A DNA stretch of 64,000 bases from Cyanobacteria bacterium RM1_2_2 (GCA_012033495.1 JAAUQT010000004.1:1-64000), one strand, 5' to 3'. Shown: positions 11,184-21,867, numbered from the stretch's first letter. Notes: generated by a model not told the origin, from the letters alone. Made by a program: numbers and translations.

Positions 11184-12854
11184 TTATTTCTGATACTCCT
11201 TAGCCCAGCTATACCGCTGAGGATCGGTCTTGAGCAGATAGTCAACAAGCCGCTTGCGCTCCTCAGCATTTTTAGCATTCTTGACCAAACGCTTCATTTC
11301 ATAATCTAAATCACCCGGATTTGCGCCCCGCTCGATTGCTTTCTGCATCCAGATGTCACCATTGGTGTAATCTGCTGTTTTGTAAGACAGGATAGACAGC
11401 AACAGACAGGGCTGAAATGCTTGTGAGTTAAATGTAATTGCCTGTTCAGCACACTGGAAAGCTTCGAGAAAATCACTGCGATCCTTTAACGTAAACCCAC
11501 GGTTGGTCAACAGAGCCGCTTTGAGTCTGCGATCCGAAATTTTCTTCCAATTCAGATTTTGAGTTAAATTTAGCGCTTGATCTAGTTCACCTGCTTTACG
11601 CCAATCACTCATTGCATTGACGATATTCCACCCATTACCAGTACGGCGATGCTCTTGCTCATAAAATGCTGCTTCTAAACAATGGTGAGCTTTAGCAATT
11701 TTGCCATCTCGCTGTAACTGTTCTTCGTTGATCAGTTGAGCCACCTGTAGACGTTCTAAGCGCTCTTCTCGCTCTAGCTTCAGCATAATTTCGTAAAACG
11801 GATCGAACGGAGGTCTAATGATGCGGTACTTTCGGCAAAGTTGTTGAAAGTAATGATGGCGAACAATTCTGGCGCTTTCCGGTAAGCCTTGTTTTTCTAA
11901 CCAATCGATGGTGGCTGGGTCAATCGGCTGATCGGCATCAATTGCGATAAGAACTTTGCAAAGCTTACTTTGAGGCGATTGCTCTCTTGAATGCGTTGCT
12001 TTGTACTTTAGCTTCAATTCAGCAAATCTTTGTTGCTCGGCTAATTTCTGATGCAAATGGAGGAGATTTTCTAGCTGCGGCTGTGTTTTAAGCCACGTTA
12101 CTTCAGCAGCATCTAGCAGAGCTTCAGTTTCCAGCTTTTGCAGAACAAAGTAGAGTTTACTTTCAACCGTGCGATCGGGGTGATCGCTGACTTGATATTT
12201 CACCTTTAGCTGGACAAATGCTGCTTCAAGCTGTCTTTCTTGCTTCTGCTGTTCATGAACTGCAAATGTGGTCAACAAATTTTGATCAAGCAACCATTGT
12301 GCTTCGGCTTCATCTAATTCTTCTTTTGCCCGCAAGCGCTGCAAGATGAAAAACAGTTGCCCATCCGGTAGAAAATCGGGATGATTTGCTGCTCCATATT
12401 TCTGTTTCAGTACCGAGAAGCCCTGAATTTTTCGCGCCAGATTCAAGAGATCTTCAAATAAGCTATCTTGCAAAAATTGCGTTTCTACATTGTCGAGTAG
12501 ACGCTGATGATCGAGTTTCCATAAAATTGAGTGCAGATTAAAGGTTAACAGGCGAGCAAGGAATGGCTGATACTTGGCTTGCAGTTGCTCAAATTCCGCC
12601 TTCATTCGCATCTGCTCTTGAACTTGATAAGGCTGGAGTTGCGCTTCTAATTGAATGATCTGAAGCGTGGCAAAGAGCCCTTGCTGCTTTAGCCAATTTT
12701 GCTCTGATCCGGTCAGTAAACTTCCTGAATTGGCTCGCCTTAAAATGAAGTAGAGAAAATCTGGTGAAGCGATACGTTGTTGTCGATCGACGTGATATTT
12801 CAGTTTTAAGAAATCAAAATGCCTTGATTCTAGTTGAGCGTGCTCGATTGTCAT
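11184..12854 (-). CDS. uncharacterised protein with about six tandem ~62-aa helical repeats and a TPR-like C-terminal region
   Basis: Repeat consensus F..LK.KY......D.....L..IL.KL.....L...E..WL....L seen from HFDFLKLKYHVDRQQRIASPDFLYFILRRANSGSLLTGSEQNWLKQQGL through LCRKYRIIRPPFDPFYEIMLKLEREERLERLQVAQLINEEQL; C-terminal AALLTNRGFTLKDRSDFLEAFQCAEQAITFNSQAFQPCLLLS. Confidence 0.75.
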   Translation of the reverse strand: MTIEHAQLESRHFDFLKLKYHVDRQQRIASPDFLYFILRRANSGSLLTGSEQNWLKQQGLFATLQIIQLEAQLQPYQVQEQMRMKAEFEQLQAKYQPFLARLLTFNLHSILWKLDHQRLLDNVETQFLQDSLFEDLLNLARKIQGFSVLKQKYGAANHPDFLPDGQLFFILQRLRAKEELDEAEAQWLLDQNLLTTFAVHEQQKQERQLEAAFVQLKVKYQVSDHPDRTVESKLYFVLQKLETEALLDAAEVTWLKTQPQLENLLHLHQKLAEQQRFAELKLKYKATHSREQSPQSKLCKVLIAIDADQPIDPATIDWLEKQGLPESARIVRHHYFQQLCRKYRIIRPPFDPFYEIMLKLEREERLERLQVAQLINEEQLQRDGKIAKAHHCLEAAFYEQEHRRTGNGWNIVNAMSDWRKAGELDQALNLTQNLNWKKISDRRLKAALLTNRGFTLKDRSDFLEAFQCAEQAITFNSQAFQPCLLLSILSYKTADYTNGDIWMQKAIERGANPGDLDYEMKRLVKNAKNAEERKRLVDYLLKTDPQRYSWAKEYQK

Positions 12855-13089
12855 GAGTGAAGCGAAACCTGTAGTGAATTTGAAGAAGTTCTACAGTGAT
12901 GGCAGAAAATGACTTCAACTCACCAGCCCAAAATTTCGGAAAGACCAATTTTTTGATACAAGATTTACAGTATTAATACGCAATTATGACTCTTGAGGAG
13001 AATGTACACCTTTGAGTCATCTTCACTCAGCTTCTTCACCTAGCTAAAGTCAAGCCATGATCTGAGATTAATGAGATAAATGGAGACAA

Positions 13090-13548
13090 ATGATGAAGGC
13101 AGACCTCCAAACCAATCAGCCGAATCTTTACGAAACCGACTACTTAGCCTGGATTGAGAAAACGGCTGAGCAGTTAAAACAGCGCGATTTTGCTGCGGTG
13201 GACTGGGAGAGTTTGATTGAAGAAATTGAAGCGATGGGTCGCAGTGAGCGGAGAAGCTTGGAAAGTAATCTCGTTGTCATTTTGCTGCATTTGCTGAAAT
13301 GGTAGTATCAGCCGGATCGTCGTAGCGGTAGTTGGAAAGGCAGCATTACAGAACGCCGCAGACGAGTTCGCAAAGCATTGAAAGAGTCTCCTAGCCTCAA
13401 GCCCTATCTTGATGACATCTTGGCTGAATGCTATGCCGACGCAGCCCGAATTGCCAGCGATGAGACAGGGCTATCGCTCAAAGCGCTGCCGATAGACTGT
13501 CCCTACCCATGGGCACAAATTCTAGACGCTGATTTTCTGCCAGAGTAG
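13090..13548 (+). pseudogene. DUF29-family protein interrupted by an in-frame TAG at 13303-13305
   Basis: Frame reads ETDYLAWIEKTAEQLKQRDFAAVDWESLIEEIEAMGRSERRSLESNLVVILLHLLKW*YQPDRRSGSWKGSITERRRRVRKALKESPSLKPYLDDILAECYADAARIASDETGLSLKALPIDCPYPWAQILDADFLPE. Confidence 0.85.
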
Positions 13549-13655
13549 GTTGGTTTATGTTGCGATCAATTCATCCAGAATTCTGCCCATTTTCAATTGC
13601 GGAAAGATTCAGACTATCCTAGTAGGACATCAAGCCTTGATCCCCTGATTTACTC

Positions 13656-16006
13656 ATGTCTGTAAAAATTGATATTCCTCAACTGTTGGCAACCGAACTC
13701 TCGCTGAAGCCGTTTCAAATTGCCCAAGCGTTAGAACTATTTGCCGAAGGTGCAACGGTTCCCTTCATTGCTCGCTACCGGAAAGAGCGCACCGGCGAAA
13801 TGAACGAAACCCAGTTGCGGGAATTGTTTGATCGGCATACTTACCTAACTGAACTAGAAGAGCGCAAAGCCGTGATCCTGAAATCAATTGCTGAGCAGGG
13901 CAAGCTCACGGAAGACCTGCAAGTTAAAATCTCAGCTTGTTTGCAAAAAACGAGCTAGAGGATCTCTACTTACCTTTCCGCCCAAAGCGCCGCACCAGAG
14001 CCACCATTGCCCGCGAAAAAGGCTTGGAACCGCTAGCAGCGTGGATTAAGTCCTTGAATCAACCGTCGGTAGCAGCAACCGAATTAGCGCCCGAAGCCGC
14101 GAAGTATGTTTCGGAAGAGAAGGGCGTTAAAACCGCAGAGGAGGCGATTCAGGGCGCATCGGATATTCTGGCGGAGGAAGTAGCTGAAAAAGCGGAACTG
14201 CGGGCATATTTGCGGGAGTATCTGCTGGAATCGGGTTTGTTTGTGTCGCAGATCAAGCCCGATTATCCGGAAGGTTCAACTAAGTTTGAAATGTATCGTT
14301 CGTTTCAGGCAAAGGTGAAATCAATTGCGCCGCACAACTTACTGGCGCTTTGTCGGGGAGAAGCCGAAGGGATACTCAGCTTTGAGTTGGCATTTGACGA
14401 AGCGGTTGTGTTGGGATATCTAGAATCCCGTGAGATTCGCAGCAAGCAGCGTCCGATTCGGGAGTTTTACCGCGCCATGCTGCAAGATGCTTTTGAGCGG
14501 CTGATTAAAACTTCATTGCTGAGCGAAGTCCGAGCAGCGAAAAAGCTAGAAGCCGATGTGGAGTCGATCAAAACTTTTGAAGCCAATCTCCGCGAACTGC
14601 TGCTGGCGGCTCCGGCAGGCATGAAGCCTACGTTGGCTATCGATCCGGGCTTTCGGACAGGCTGCAAGGTTTCTGTGCTGGATCAGACAGGCAAGTTTTT
14701 GGAATATCAAACGATTTTTCCCCATCAGGCAGACGCGCAACGCGCCAAAGCAGCCGATACGCTGAAGCGATTGATCGAGAAATATCAGGTTGATTTGATT
14801 GCGATTGGCAACGGCACTGCTAGCCGCGAAACGGATGAATTTGCCGCAGAAGTCCTGAAAACCCTAGACCGTAAGCCGATCAAAGTGATTGTGAGCGAAG
14901 CCGGCGCGTCGGTGTATTCTGCCAGCGAGGTGGCGATTGCCGAATTTCCCGATCAAGATGTGACGGTGCGGGGGGCGATCAGCATTGGGCGCAGACTTCA
15001 AGATCCGCTAGCAGAATTGGTGAAAATTGATCCCAAATCGATTGGGGTAGGTCAGTATCAGCATGACGTGGATCAAAAGCTGCTGCGGAAAAAGCTAGAT
15101 GAAACGGTGGAAAGCTGCGTGAATTATGTTGGCGTCGATTTGAACACTGCCTCAAAAGAACTGCTAACTTTTGTGTCGGGAATTAGCACAAGTGTTGCCA
15201 ACAACATCGTCGCTTACCGTAACCAGAATGGTGCATTTGGCAATCGGCGCGAGTTGCTGAAAGTGCCGAAGTTGGGCCCCAAAGCCTTTGAACAATCGGC
15301 GGGCTTTCTGCGGATTCGGGACGGCAAAAATCCGCTTGATAACACCGCCGTGCATCCAGAAAGTTACAAAGTCGTCGAAGCCATTGCCACCGATTTGCAA
15401 GTACCGCTGACTCAAATCACCGAGCTTGCCGCGCAAATCAAAAAAGTTGACTTAAAGAAATACGTCACTGAAACCATCGGTGAGCCAACCTTACGCGACA
15501 TTTTGGCAGAACTGGAAAAACCAGGCCGCGACCCGCGAGCCGAGTTTAAATACGCCACCTTCAAAGAGGGAATCAAAGAAATTAGTGATTTGAAGCCCGG
15601 AATGGAGCTAGAAGGGGTTGTCACCAATGTGGCGAACTTTGGCGCGTTTGTAGATATTGGTGTACATCAAGACGGATTGGTGCACGTATCGCAACTTGCC
15701 GATCGATTTGTCAGCGATCCCAAACAAATTGTGAAAGTTGGGCAGGTGGTAAAAGTACGAGTGATGGAAGTGAACGAACCACTCAAGCGAATCAGTTTGT
15801 CGATGCGAACGGATGCACCAATTGAACGACAAATTGTACAGGAGAAGCCAAACTCCAGTAGACCTGTTAATCCCAAAGGTAAAAATCAATCTGCTAAAGC
15901 TGCGGATCATCAGGCTAACCCCATTCAGGACCAGAAGCAAGACAAGCAGCCCGCTAAAAACGCTTCGCTAGAAGATCTGAAAGCCAAATTTAACCGCAGA
16001 GTGTAG
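13656..16006 (+). CDS. tex: Tex-family RNA-binding protein (S1 domain), split by a 1-nt frameshift at A6 13945-13950
   Basis: ORF 13656-13958 ends ...QVKISACLQKTS and ORF 13937-16006 continues (F)AKNELEDLYLPFRPKRRTRATIAREKGLEPLA; C-terminal S1 domain GMELEGVVTNVANFGAFVDIGVHQDGLVHVSQLADRFV. Confidence 0.9.
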
Positions 16007-16039
16007 GGTCAATTCGGAATAATGGGATTTAAGCCAACT

Positions 16040-16096
16040 GTTTATTTGTAGCGTTTGATTTGCTCGCCGTTTATTTGTAGCGTTTGATTGCTCACC
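16040..16096. repeat. 28-29 bp tandem direct repeat, 2 copies
   Basis: gtttatttgtagcgtttgatttgctcgcc / gtttatttgtagcgtttgattgctcacc. Confidence 0.85.
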
Positions 16097-16647
16097 GCTT
16101 TTTCAGGAATTGAGGTCAAGCAGAGTGGAACGCAGACTGATTTGTTGGCAGGTCTGGTCTTTGCAGTTAGCCTCAACAGGCATCGAACATCATGCAGCAT
16201 TAATTTAATTCAATTTTAAGGTGTTATCGGAACTGGGTAAGTTGCGGGTAGGATTATTGCTGGAAAAGCAGCGAGAACTGAGTCAAACTAAGGCTTCTAT
16301 GGCAATGCCAGCTTACCTCAGTGGGTGAAACTTTGAAAGCTGTCTTGCGATAATTGCATACGCCCAATGCAAAACATAAATCTATCTCTATATTTTGTGC
16401 CTCAACATACAAAGTCAAGCGGTCAGCCTCAGTAATCTGCTGTCATGAACCGGGCTGATATTGGATTTGATCCTGATGCACTGACAGCATTCGTTGAATC
16501 AACAGCAGTTGTTGAATCAGATGATGGCTAGATTCCAGCGGTTACAGGACAACATCCTAGTCAGGATAGATCTGTGTTCCCAAATTGTTGTGGATTTAAT
16601 AATTTAGCATTCCGTTTGCTTATCCATTTCTGTACCTCTAAAATTCT

Positions 16648-18162
16648 ATGACTAACATATGGTCGTTCGGCGGACGATACCGAATTCTACATCTCACTTG
16701 GTTCGCTTTCTTTCTCAGTTTTGTTGTTTGGTTCAACTTTGCACCCTTAGCAACTGCTGTTAGGGCAGAACTGGGTTTAACCGAAGTTCAGTTGCGCACC
16801 ATTGCTATCTGTAATGTAGCCTTGACCGTTCCCGCCCGCATTATTGTAGGGATGCTTTTAGACCGATTTGGCCCGCGACGCACCTATTCCTGTTTGCTGA
16901 TCTATGCCGCGTTTCCCTGCATTGCCTTTGCCCTCGCGCAGAACTTTGAGCAAATGGTGATCAGCCGCCTTGCCCTCAGTATTGTAGGCTGCGGATTTGT
17001 GATCGGGATTCGCATGGTGGCAGAGTGGTTTCCTGCTAAGGAAATTGGCTTAGCTGAAGGGATTTATGGCGGTTGGGGTAACTTTGGCTCGGCTGCTGCT
17101 GCTTTTACCCTTCCTTCCCTTGCGGCAGCGGGCGCATTTTTGGCTGCTGGGCAGGTGAACTGGCGGTTGGCAATTGCTCTGACGGGAATTGTCGCGGCTG
17201 CGTATGGGGTGTTCTACTACTTCAACGTCAGCGATACGCCACCGGGCAAAGTCTATCAGCGTCCGCCCAGCAGTAGCGGCATGGAAGTGACCAGCCAGCG
17301 CGACTTTTGGTTTCTGCTGATAATGAACATTCCGCTGGTGGCGGCGCTCGGTTTAATTGCGTGGCGGCTCACTAAAGTGCAGTTGATCTCGACGGGCGCT
17401 CTAACCGGAATCATGGTTTTCTTGATCGGGCTTTACTTATTTCAGGCATATAACATCTGGAAAGCGAATCAGGGTTTGATGACGGGGCAGGTGCGTTACA
17501 GCAGCAAAGATCGCTATAAGTTCTCGCAGGTAGCTAACTTAGAGCTCGCCTACGTCGCCTGCTTTGGTTCCGAGTTAGCGGTTGTGTCGATGCTGCCCAC
17601 TTACTTTGAGCGTGGATTTGGACTCACTGCTGCCCTAGCTGGAGCCGTTGCCGGAACCTATGCCTTTATGAATATCGTGGCGCGTCCGGGTGGTGGCTTC
17701 ATTTCCGACAAAATTGGTAGCCGCAAATGGACGCTCGCTGCAACGTTGGCCGGCACAGGCGTTGGCTATCTCATCTTTAGCAGCATGGGGCAAGGAGCCT
17801 CCCTGATTCTCGTGGTGATCGCAACCATGCTGGCATCTTTTTTTGTGATGGCGGCTGAAGGCGCGACCTATGCGATTGTGCCATTGGTCAAACATCGGAT
17901 CACCGGACAAATTGCGGGTAACGTTGGAGCTTACGGCAATGTGGGAGCAGTGGTCTATCTGACGCTCTACAGTTTGCTGCCGCAAGGGGTTGCCGGCGAC
18001 AAAATTTTCTTTCAGGTGTTGGGCGTCACTGCGATTGTGGTGGCTTTCCTGAATGCCTTCACCCTCAAAGAACCTGCCCTCTCTCACGAAGGCGAAGAGG
18101 AACTAGAACCCGTCACGGTTGGGCAAATGGAGAGCGTTTACGAACGTTCCGATCATCGTTGA
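16648..18162 (+). CDS. nrtP: NarK/NrtP-type MFS nitrate/nitrite transporter
   Basis: 504 aa; WFNFAPLATAVRAELGLTEVQLRTIAICNVALTVPARIIVGMLLDRFGPRRTYS, second nitrate-signature-like FARPGGGFISDKIGSRKW region. Confidence 0.83.
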   Translation: MTNIWSFGGRYRILHLTWFAFFLSFVVWFNFAPLATAVRAELGLTEVQLRTIAICNVALTVPARIIVGMLLDRFGPRRTYSCLLIYAAFPCIAFALAQNFEQMVISRLALSIVGCGFVIGIRMVAEWFPAKEIGLAEGIYGGWGNFGSAAAAFTLPSLAAAGAFLAAGQVNWRLAIALTGIVAAAYGVFYYFNVSDTPPGKVYQRPPSSSGMEVTSQRDFWFLLIMNIPLVAALGLIAWRLTKVQLISTGALTGIMVFLIGLYLFQAYNIWKANQGLMTGQVRYSSKDRYKFSQVANLELAYVACFGSELAVVSMLPTYFERGFGLTAALAGAVAGTYAFMNIVARPGGGFISDKIGSRKWTLAATLAGTGVGYLIFSSMGQGASLILVVIATMLASFFVMAAEGATYAIVPLVKHRITGQIAGNVGAYGNVGAVVYLTLYSLLPQGVAGDKIFFQVLGVTAIVVAFLNAFTLKEPALSHEGEEELEPVTVGQMESVYERSDHR

Positions 18163-18249
18163 TTGAGCCTAATTCACATATTGCAGTTCTGCCGTATCCC
18201 CGATTCCCTTAAATTACCCTGCTCACCTAGATTCTAGATTGGAGATGCG

Positions 18250-19575
18250 ATGTCCTCTTCCTCAATCGACGTTGCCAATTCAGATGCGCTGATTTCCCTC
18301 CCGACCGATCTCTCCTATCCGCAACTCAACCTCTGTGCTGCCGCAATTGGCATTTTGGGCGGGCTGGTTGCCACCGTCTACTATTACGTGCTAGAAGCCT
18401 GTTTGCATCACGTGTGGCATGTTTTCCCGGAACAGGTGGCGTCTGTTTTTCCCGCTGTTTTTCCCGCTCAGATGTTGAATGGGCTGCCCGATTGGAACTA
18501 CATTTGGGTGATTCCTACGGTTGGTGGTGTGCTGGTGGGGCTAAGCCTCAAACTCATGGGGCTACCTGGAGAAGTGGCGTTTGTTGTAGACAAGGTGCAT
18601 GATCCTGGACGGATCGACATCAGGCAAACCCCCGCCATGATTGTGGCATCGCTGTTTTCAATTGTGGCAGGCGGCAGTGCCGGGCCCGAAGCGCCGCTAG
18701 TGCAGATAAACGGCAGTTTGGGCGGCTGGATGGCGCAGAAACTCAACCTGTCTGTGTCCTCAATGCGAGTGCTGACTTTTTGCGGCATGAGTGCTGCCCT
18801 TGGGGCGTTCTTTGGTGCGCCCTTGGGAGGGGCTTTGTTTGCGCTAGAAATTCCCCATCGACGCGGGCTGGAATATTATGAAGCGTTGATTCCGGCAGTG
18901 CTGGCAGCCATTACCAGTTTTGTCGTGTTTCGGCTCAACACCGGGCTGTCGATTGGCGGCATGTATCACTTTCCCAGTCCGCCAGCCCTGTCGTTAACCA
19001 ACTTGGCAGAAGGAGCAATGTTGGGAGCTCTTGGAGCCGCTGTTGCCGCCCTGTTTGTGCTGATTTTTCGGATAGTCGGACATCTCAGCGAGCCGTTGTC
19101 CCATCACACCGTACTGTTGGCGACACTCGGCGGACTGTCAATTGGTTTAATTGCGATTGTTTATCCGCAAACACTATTTTTTGGTGAAAAGCAAATTGAA
19201 ACCATCTTAGAAACAGGGGCAAGTTTGGGCGCAGTTACCCTCCTGCTGATTGCCCTAGCCAAAATGCTGGCGATTAGTTGCACGCTCCATTCGGGGTTTC
19301 GAGGTGGCTTTATCTTTCCGCTGTTCTACATTGGAGCCAGCGTCGGATTAGCAATTTCGCTGCTCGTACCCCAAATTCACCCTGCGATTGGCATGATTTG
19401 CCTGATGGCGGCCATTAACGTCGCAATCACCAAAACGCCAATCAGCACGGTGGTCATCCTCAGCGTTCTGTCTGATACGGCGATGGTTCCTGTGCTTGTC
19501 ATCGCCAGTTTTGTGAGCTTTCTCCTTACATTGCCCCTGTCGTTGATTAAAACTCAGAGAGCGAGGGTGATTTGA
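18250..19575 (+). CDS. ClC-family chloride channel/antiporter
   Basis: GGSAGPEAPLVQINGSLGGWMAQKL, GAFFGAPLGGALFALE, HSGFRGGFIFPLFYIGASVG. Confidence 0.88.
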   Translation: MSSSSIDVANSDALISLPTDLSYPQLNLCAAAIGILGGLVATVYYYVLEACLHHVWHVFPEQVASVFPAVFPAQMLNGLPDWNYIWVIPTVGGVLVGLSLKLMGLPGEVAFVVDKVHDPGRIDIRQTPAMIVASLFSIVAGGSAGPEAPLVQINGSLGGWMAQKLNLSVSSMRVLTFCGMSAALGAFFGAPLGGALFALEIPHRRGLEYYEALIPAVLAAITSFVVFRLNTGLSIGGMYHFPSPPALSLTNLAEGAMLGALGAAVAALFVLIFRIVGHLSEPLSHHTVLLATLGGLSIGLIAIVYPQTLFFGEKQIETILETGASLGAVTLLLIALAKMLAISCTLHSGFRGGFIFPLFYIGASVGLAISLLVPQIHPAIGMICLMAAINVAITKTPISTVVILSVLSDTAMVPVLVIASFVSFLLTLPLSLIKTQRARVI

Positions 19576-19684
19576 AGGTCAATGTTACTCCAGATATGTA
19601 ACAATTTATTGACCGTTGACTGTGAAATCGGCAAGATCGTCTAGCGTTAAGGCGTCCAGAATTTGACCGTTATTGGGGGGTGGC

Positions 19685-19960
19685 ATGGTACAGGCATCGA
19701 AGTCGGAACGAGCGGCGACAGCAAATCCGGTTGCTGACTCTGTGAGTCTTTCGGCGTTGCTCGATCCAGCATTGCTGCAAGCCGCACGCTTTATCTACAG
19801 AACCTACTATGAAGTGCATCCAGATGAAATTCAGCGTCCGATTGGGGTAGCCCTCGATCGGTTTAACCTGCGTGGCAAGCTGATTTTTGGCGCCAAGCCA
19901 ATTTTGTTGCCGAGAGAGTGCTTTGTGCCGTTGACTCAAATTGAGCCAAACGTTCGATAG
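19685..19960 (+). CDS. small uncharacterised protein
   Basis: MVQASKSERAATANPVADSVSLSALLDPALLQAARFIYRTYYEVHPDEIQRPIGVALDRFNLRGKLIFGAKPILLPRECFVPLTQIEPNVR; coding-like composition. Confidence 0.5.
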   Translation: MVQASKSERAATANPVADSVSLSALLDPALLQAARFIYRTYYEVHPDEIQRPIGVALDRFNLRGKLIFGAKPILLPRECFVPLTQIEPNVR

Positions 19961-20015
19961 TGTGAAGCTCTAGAGGCGGCTGCGCTGGTCAGCCAGTGTT
20001 CAAGTTAGAGATGCA

Positions 20016-21029
20016 GTGGAAGAGGGGCGGTTTGTGACAAATCCTGCTGAGGTGTTGAGTAATCTGCCCGTTGCCTACGATGATATTGTGGCGGCGGCCG
20101 CTCGCCTTACAGGAACCGCTCACCTGACGCCGGTGCTCACCTCTCGGACAGTGGACGAGCAGACGCGCCATCAGGTTTTCTTTAAGTGCGAAAATTTTCA
20201 GCGAACTGGGTCTTTTAAGTTTCGCGGTGCGTTTAACGCAATGTCTCAATTGTCGCCTGAACAACGGCAGGGCGGCGTTTTAACCTACTCTTCGGGAAAC
20301 CATGCCCAAGCCATTGCGCTGTCGGGAAAGTTACTAGAAATTCCTACCACCATCATCATGCCGAAGGATGCCCCAACGGTGAAGCAGGCGGCAACACGCG
20401 GCTATGGGGCAGAAGTCATTTTGTATGATCGGGCTGAAGCAACTCGTGAAGGGCTGGCCCGGCAACTTGCAGCCGAACGCAATGCAACGGTTATTCCACC
20501 GTTCGATTATGCGCCTGTTGTGGCAGGGCAAGGCACAACCGCTAAGGAACTGATTGAGGCAGTCGGCAGTTTGGATGTGCTGCTGGTCTGCTGCGGTGGT
20601 GGCGGTTTGCTGTCGGGTTGTGCCATTGCGGTGCGTGAATTGGCTCCTCACTGTCGGGTGATTGGCGTTGAGCCGGAAAAGGGCGATGATGTGACGCGCT
20701 CGTTCTACACCAAAACGCTTCAGTCGGTTCACAATCCTGACACGATTGCCGATGGCGCCCGCACTGCTGCTCCGGGAAATCTGACTTTTCCGCTGATTCT
20801 GGAATATGTGGATGAGATGCTCACCGTTTCGGATCAGGCATTATTGCGGGCGATGTTTTTTCTGTGGGAGCGGCTCAAAATTGTTGTCGAACCGACCGGC
20901 GCTTTGGCCACCGCAGCTTTGTTAGAAGGCTTGCTGCCCCAAACCGAGGCTCGGATCGGCGTGGTCGTTAGCGGCGGCAATGTGGATCTCAGCCAAATCG
21001 GACAATATAGCGCTAGTCATTTTGGCTAG
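20016..21029 (+). CDS. threonine/serine dehydratase-family PLP enzyme (threo-3-hydroxyaspartate dehydratase-like)
   Basis: FKCENFQRTGSFKFRGAFNAM PLP-lysine motif, SSGNHAQAIALSGKLL, CCGGGGLLSGCAIA. Confidence 0.88.
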   Translation: MEEGRFVTNPAEVLSNLPVAYDDIVAAAARLTGTAHLTPVLTSRTVDEQTRHQVFFKCENFQRTGSFKFRGAFNAMSQLSPEQRQGGVLTYSSGNHAQAIALSGKLLEIPTTIIMPKDAPTVKQAATRGYGAEVILYDRAEATREGLARQLAAERNATVIPPFDYAPVVAGQGTTAKELIEAVGSLDVLLVCCGGGGLLSGCAIAVRELAPHCRVIGVEPEKGDDVTRSFYTKTLQSVHNPDTIADGARTAAPGNLTFPLILEYVDEMLTVSDQALLRAMFFLWERLKIVVEPTGALATAALLEGLLPQTEARIGVVVSGGNVDLSQIGQYSASHFG

Positions 21030-21157
21030 CGCCGCTAGGTTTTTCTTTCCGCTAGACAAGCGATCGGGGCTTGGATGCACAATCTCAGCCTCGCAAGCTG
21101 GATTCTTTTCTCGAAAAATACCATAAGTTCCAAATGCAGACGCTTAGGATTGTGGAT

Positions 21158-21286
21158 TAAGGAGATTTCTAGGAAAAAGTTGTTGCCACGTTGGGGCAGG
21201 TTTGGACTCAGTCTCGCGTCGCCCAGAGGATTGATCTGCAAAACCTGCCCGTACCAGGGTAGAGGATTTCCCAGAAATCTCCTAAG
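21158..21286 (-). repeat. Family-1 palindrome-ended dispersed repeat, copy B (inverted)
   Basis: taaggagatttctaggaaaaagttgttgccacgttggggcaggtttggactcagtctcgcgtcgcccagaggattgatctgcaaaacctgcccgtaccagggtagaggatttcccagaaatctcctaa is the reverse complement of copies A and C with few mismatches. Confidence 0.9.
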
Positions 21287-21406
21287 GATTAAATCAATCC
21301 GTAACCTGGACGGCAGGTTTCGCAGATCAATGGGCATCCGGCAATCTATTTGACCGCAAAACCCGCCCCTACCCACGATCGAACTGATTCAATTCCCATT
21401 CCTTAC
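21287..21406. repeat. Family-2 dispersed repeat, copy 1, abutting family-1 copy B
   Basis: aatcaatccgtaacctggacggcaggtttcgcagatcaatgggcatccggcaatctatttgaccgcaaaacccgcccctacccacgatcgaac... matches 26264-26396. Confidence 0.85.
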
Positions 21407-21621
21407 TGAACTTTGCGGCTCTGAATCCGAATGAACGAATTTGGTTTTTCAAAAGGAAAACTAGAATACATCTTTTGAGAGATAGAATGTATTACTTTGG
21501 TGCAAAGTCAAATAGATGTTATATTTCTTAAATTTTTAAGGGGTGAGGGTGTAAAGGTAGCGATCGGATAGAGCGACGCTAAACGCAATTTCTCTTATCA
21601 CGCTTTCAAAGGAGCACATTT

Positions 21622-21867
21622 ATGAGCAACATTCCGTCGTTTGAACTGCTAACATTTCTGTCCAATCTACGAAATGGTATCTGGCTCCTCGGCGTGTCTT
21701 CTTGGCTGTTTGGCATCGCCGATCGCAGCATTGCCTCCTTTGCAGATGGCTACCTTTCGGCGCTCGATATTGTGCAGTTGTTTACAGCCTCGTTCTTTTT
21801 TGTAAGCTGGCTATTTTTGAAACCCACTTCGCTGAAGCTGCTGTCTCGCAATCCAGGCAAAGTTTGA
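21622..21867 (+). CDS. small uncharacterised membrane protein, 81 aa
   Basis: Two hydrophobic segments (NGIWLLGVSSWLFGIA; IVQLFTASFFFVSWLFL); plausible RBS aaaggag upstream. Confidence 0.55.
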   Translation: MSNIPSFELLTFLSNLRNGIWLLGVSSWLFGIADRSIASFADGYLSALDIVQLFTASFFFVSWLFLKPTSLKLLSRNPGKV

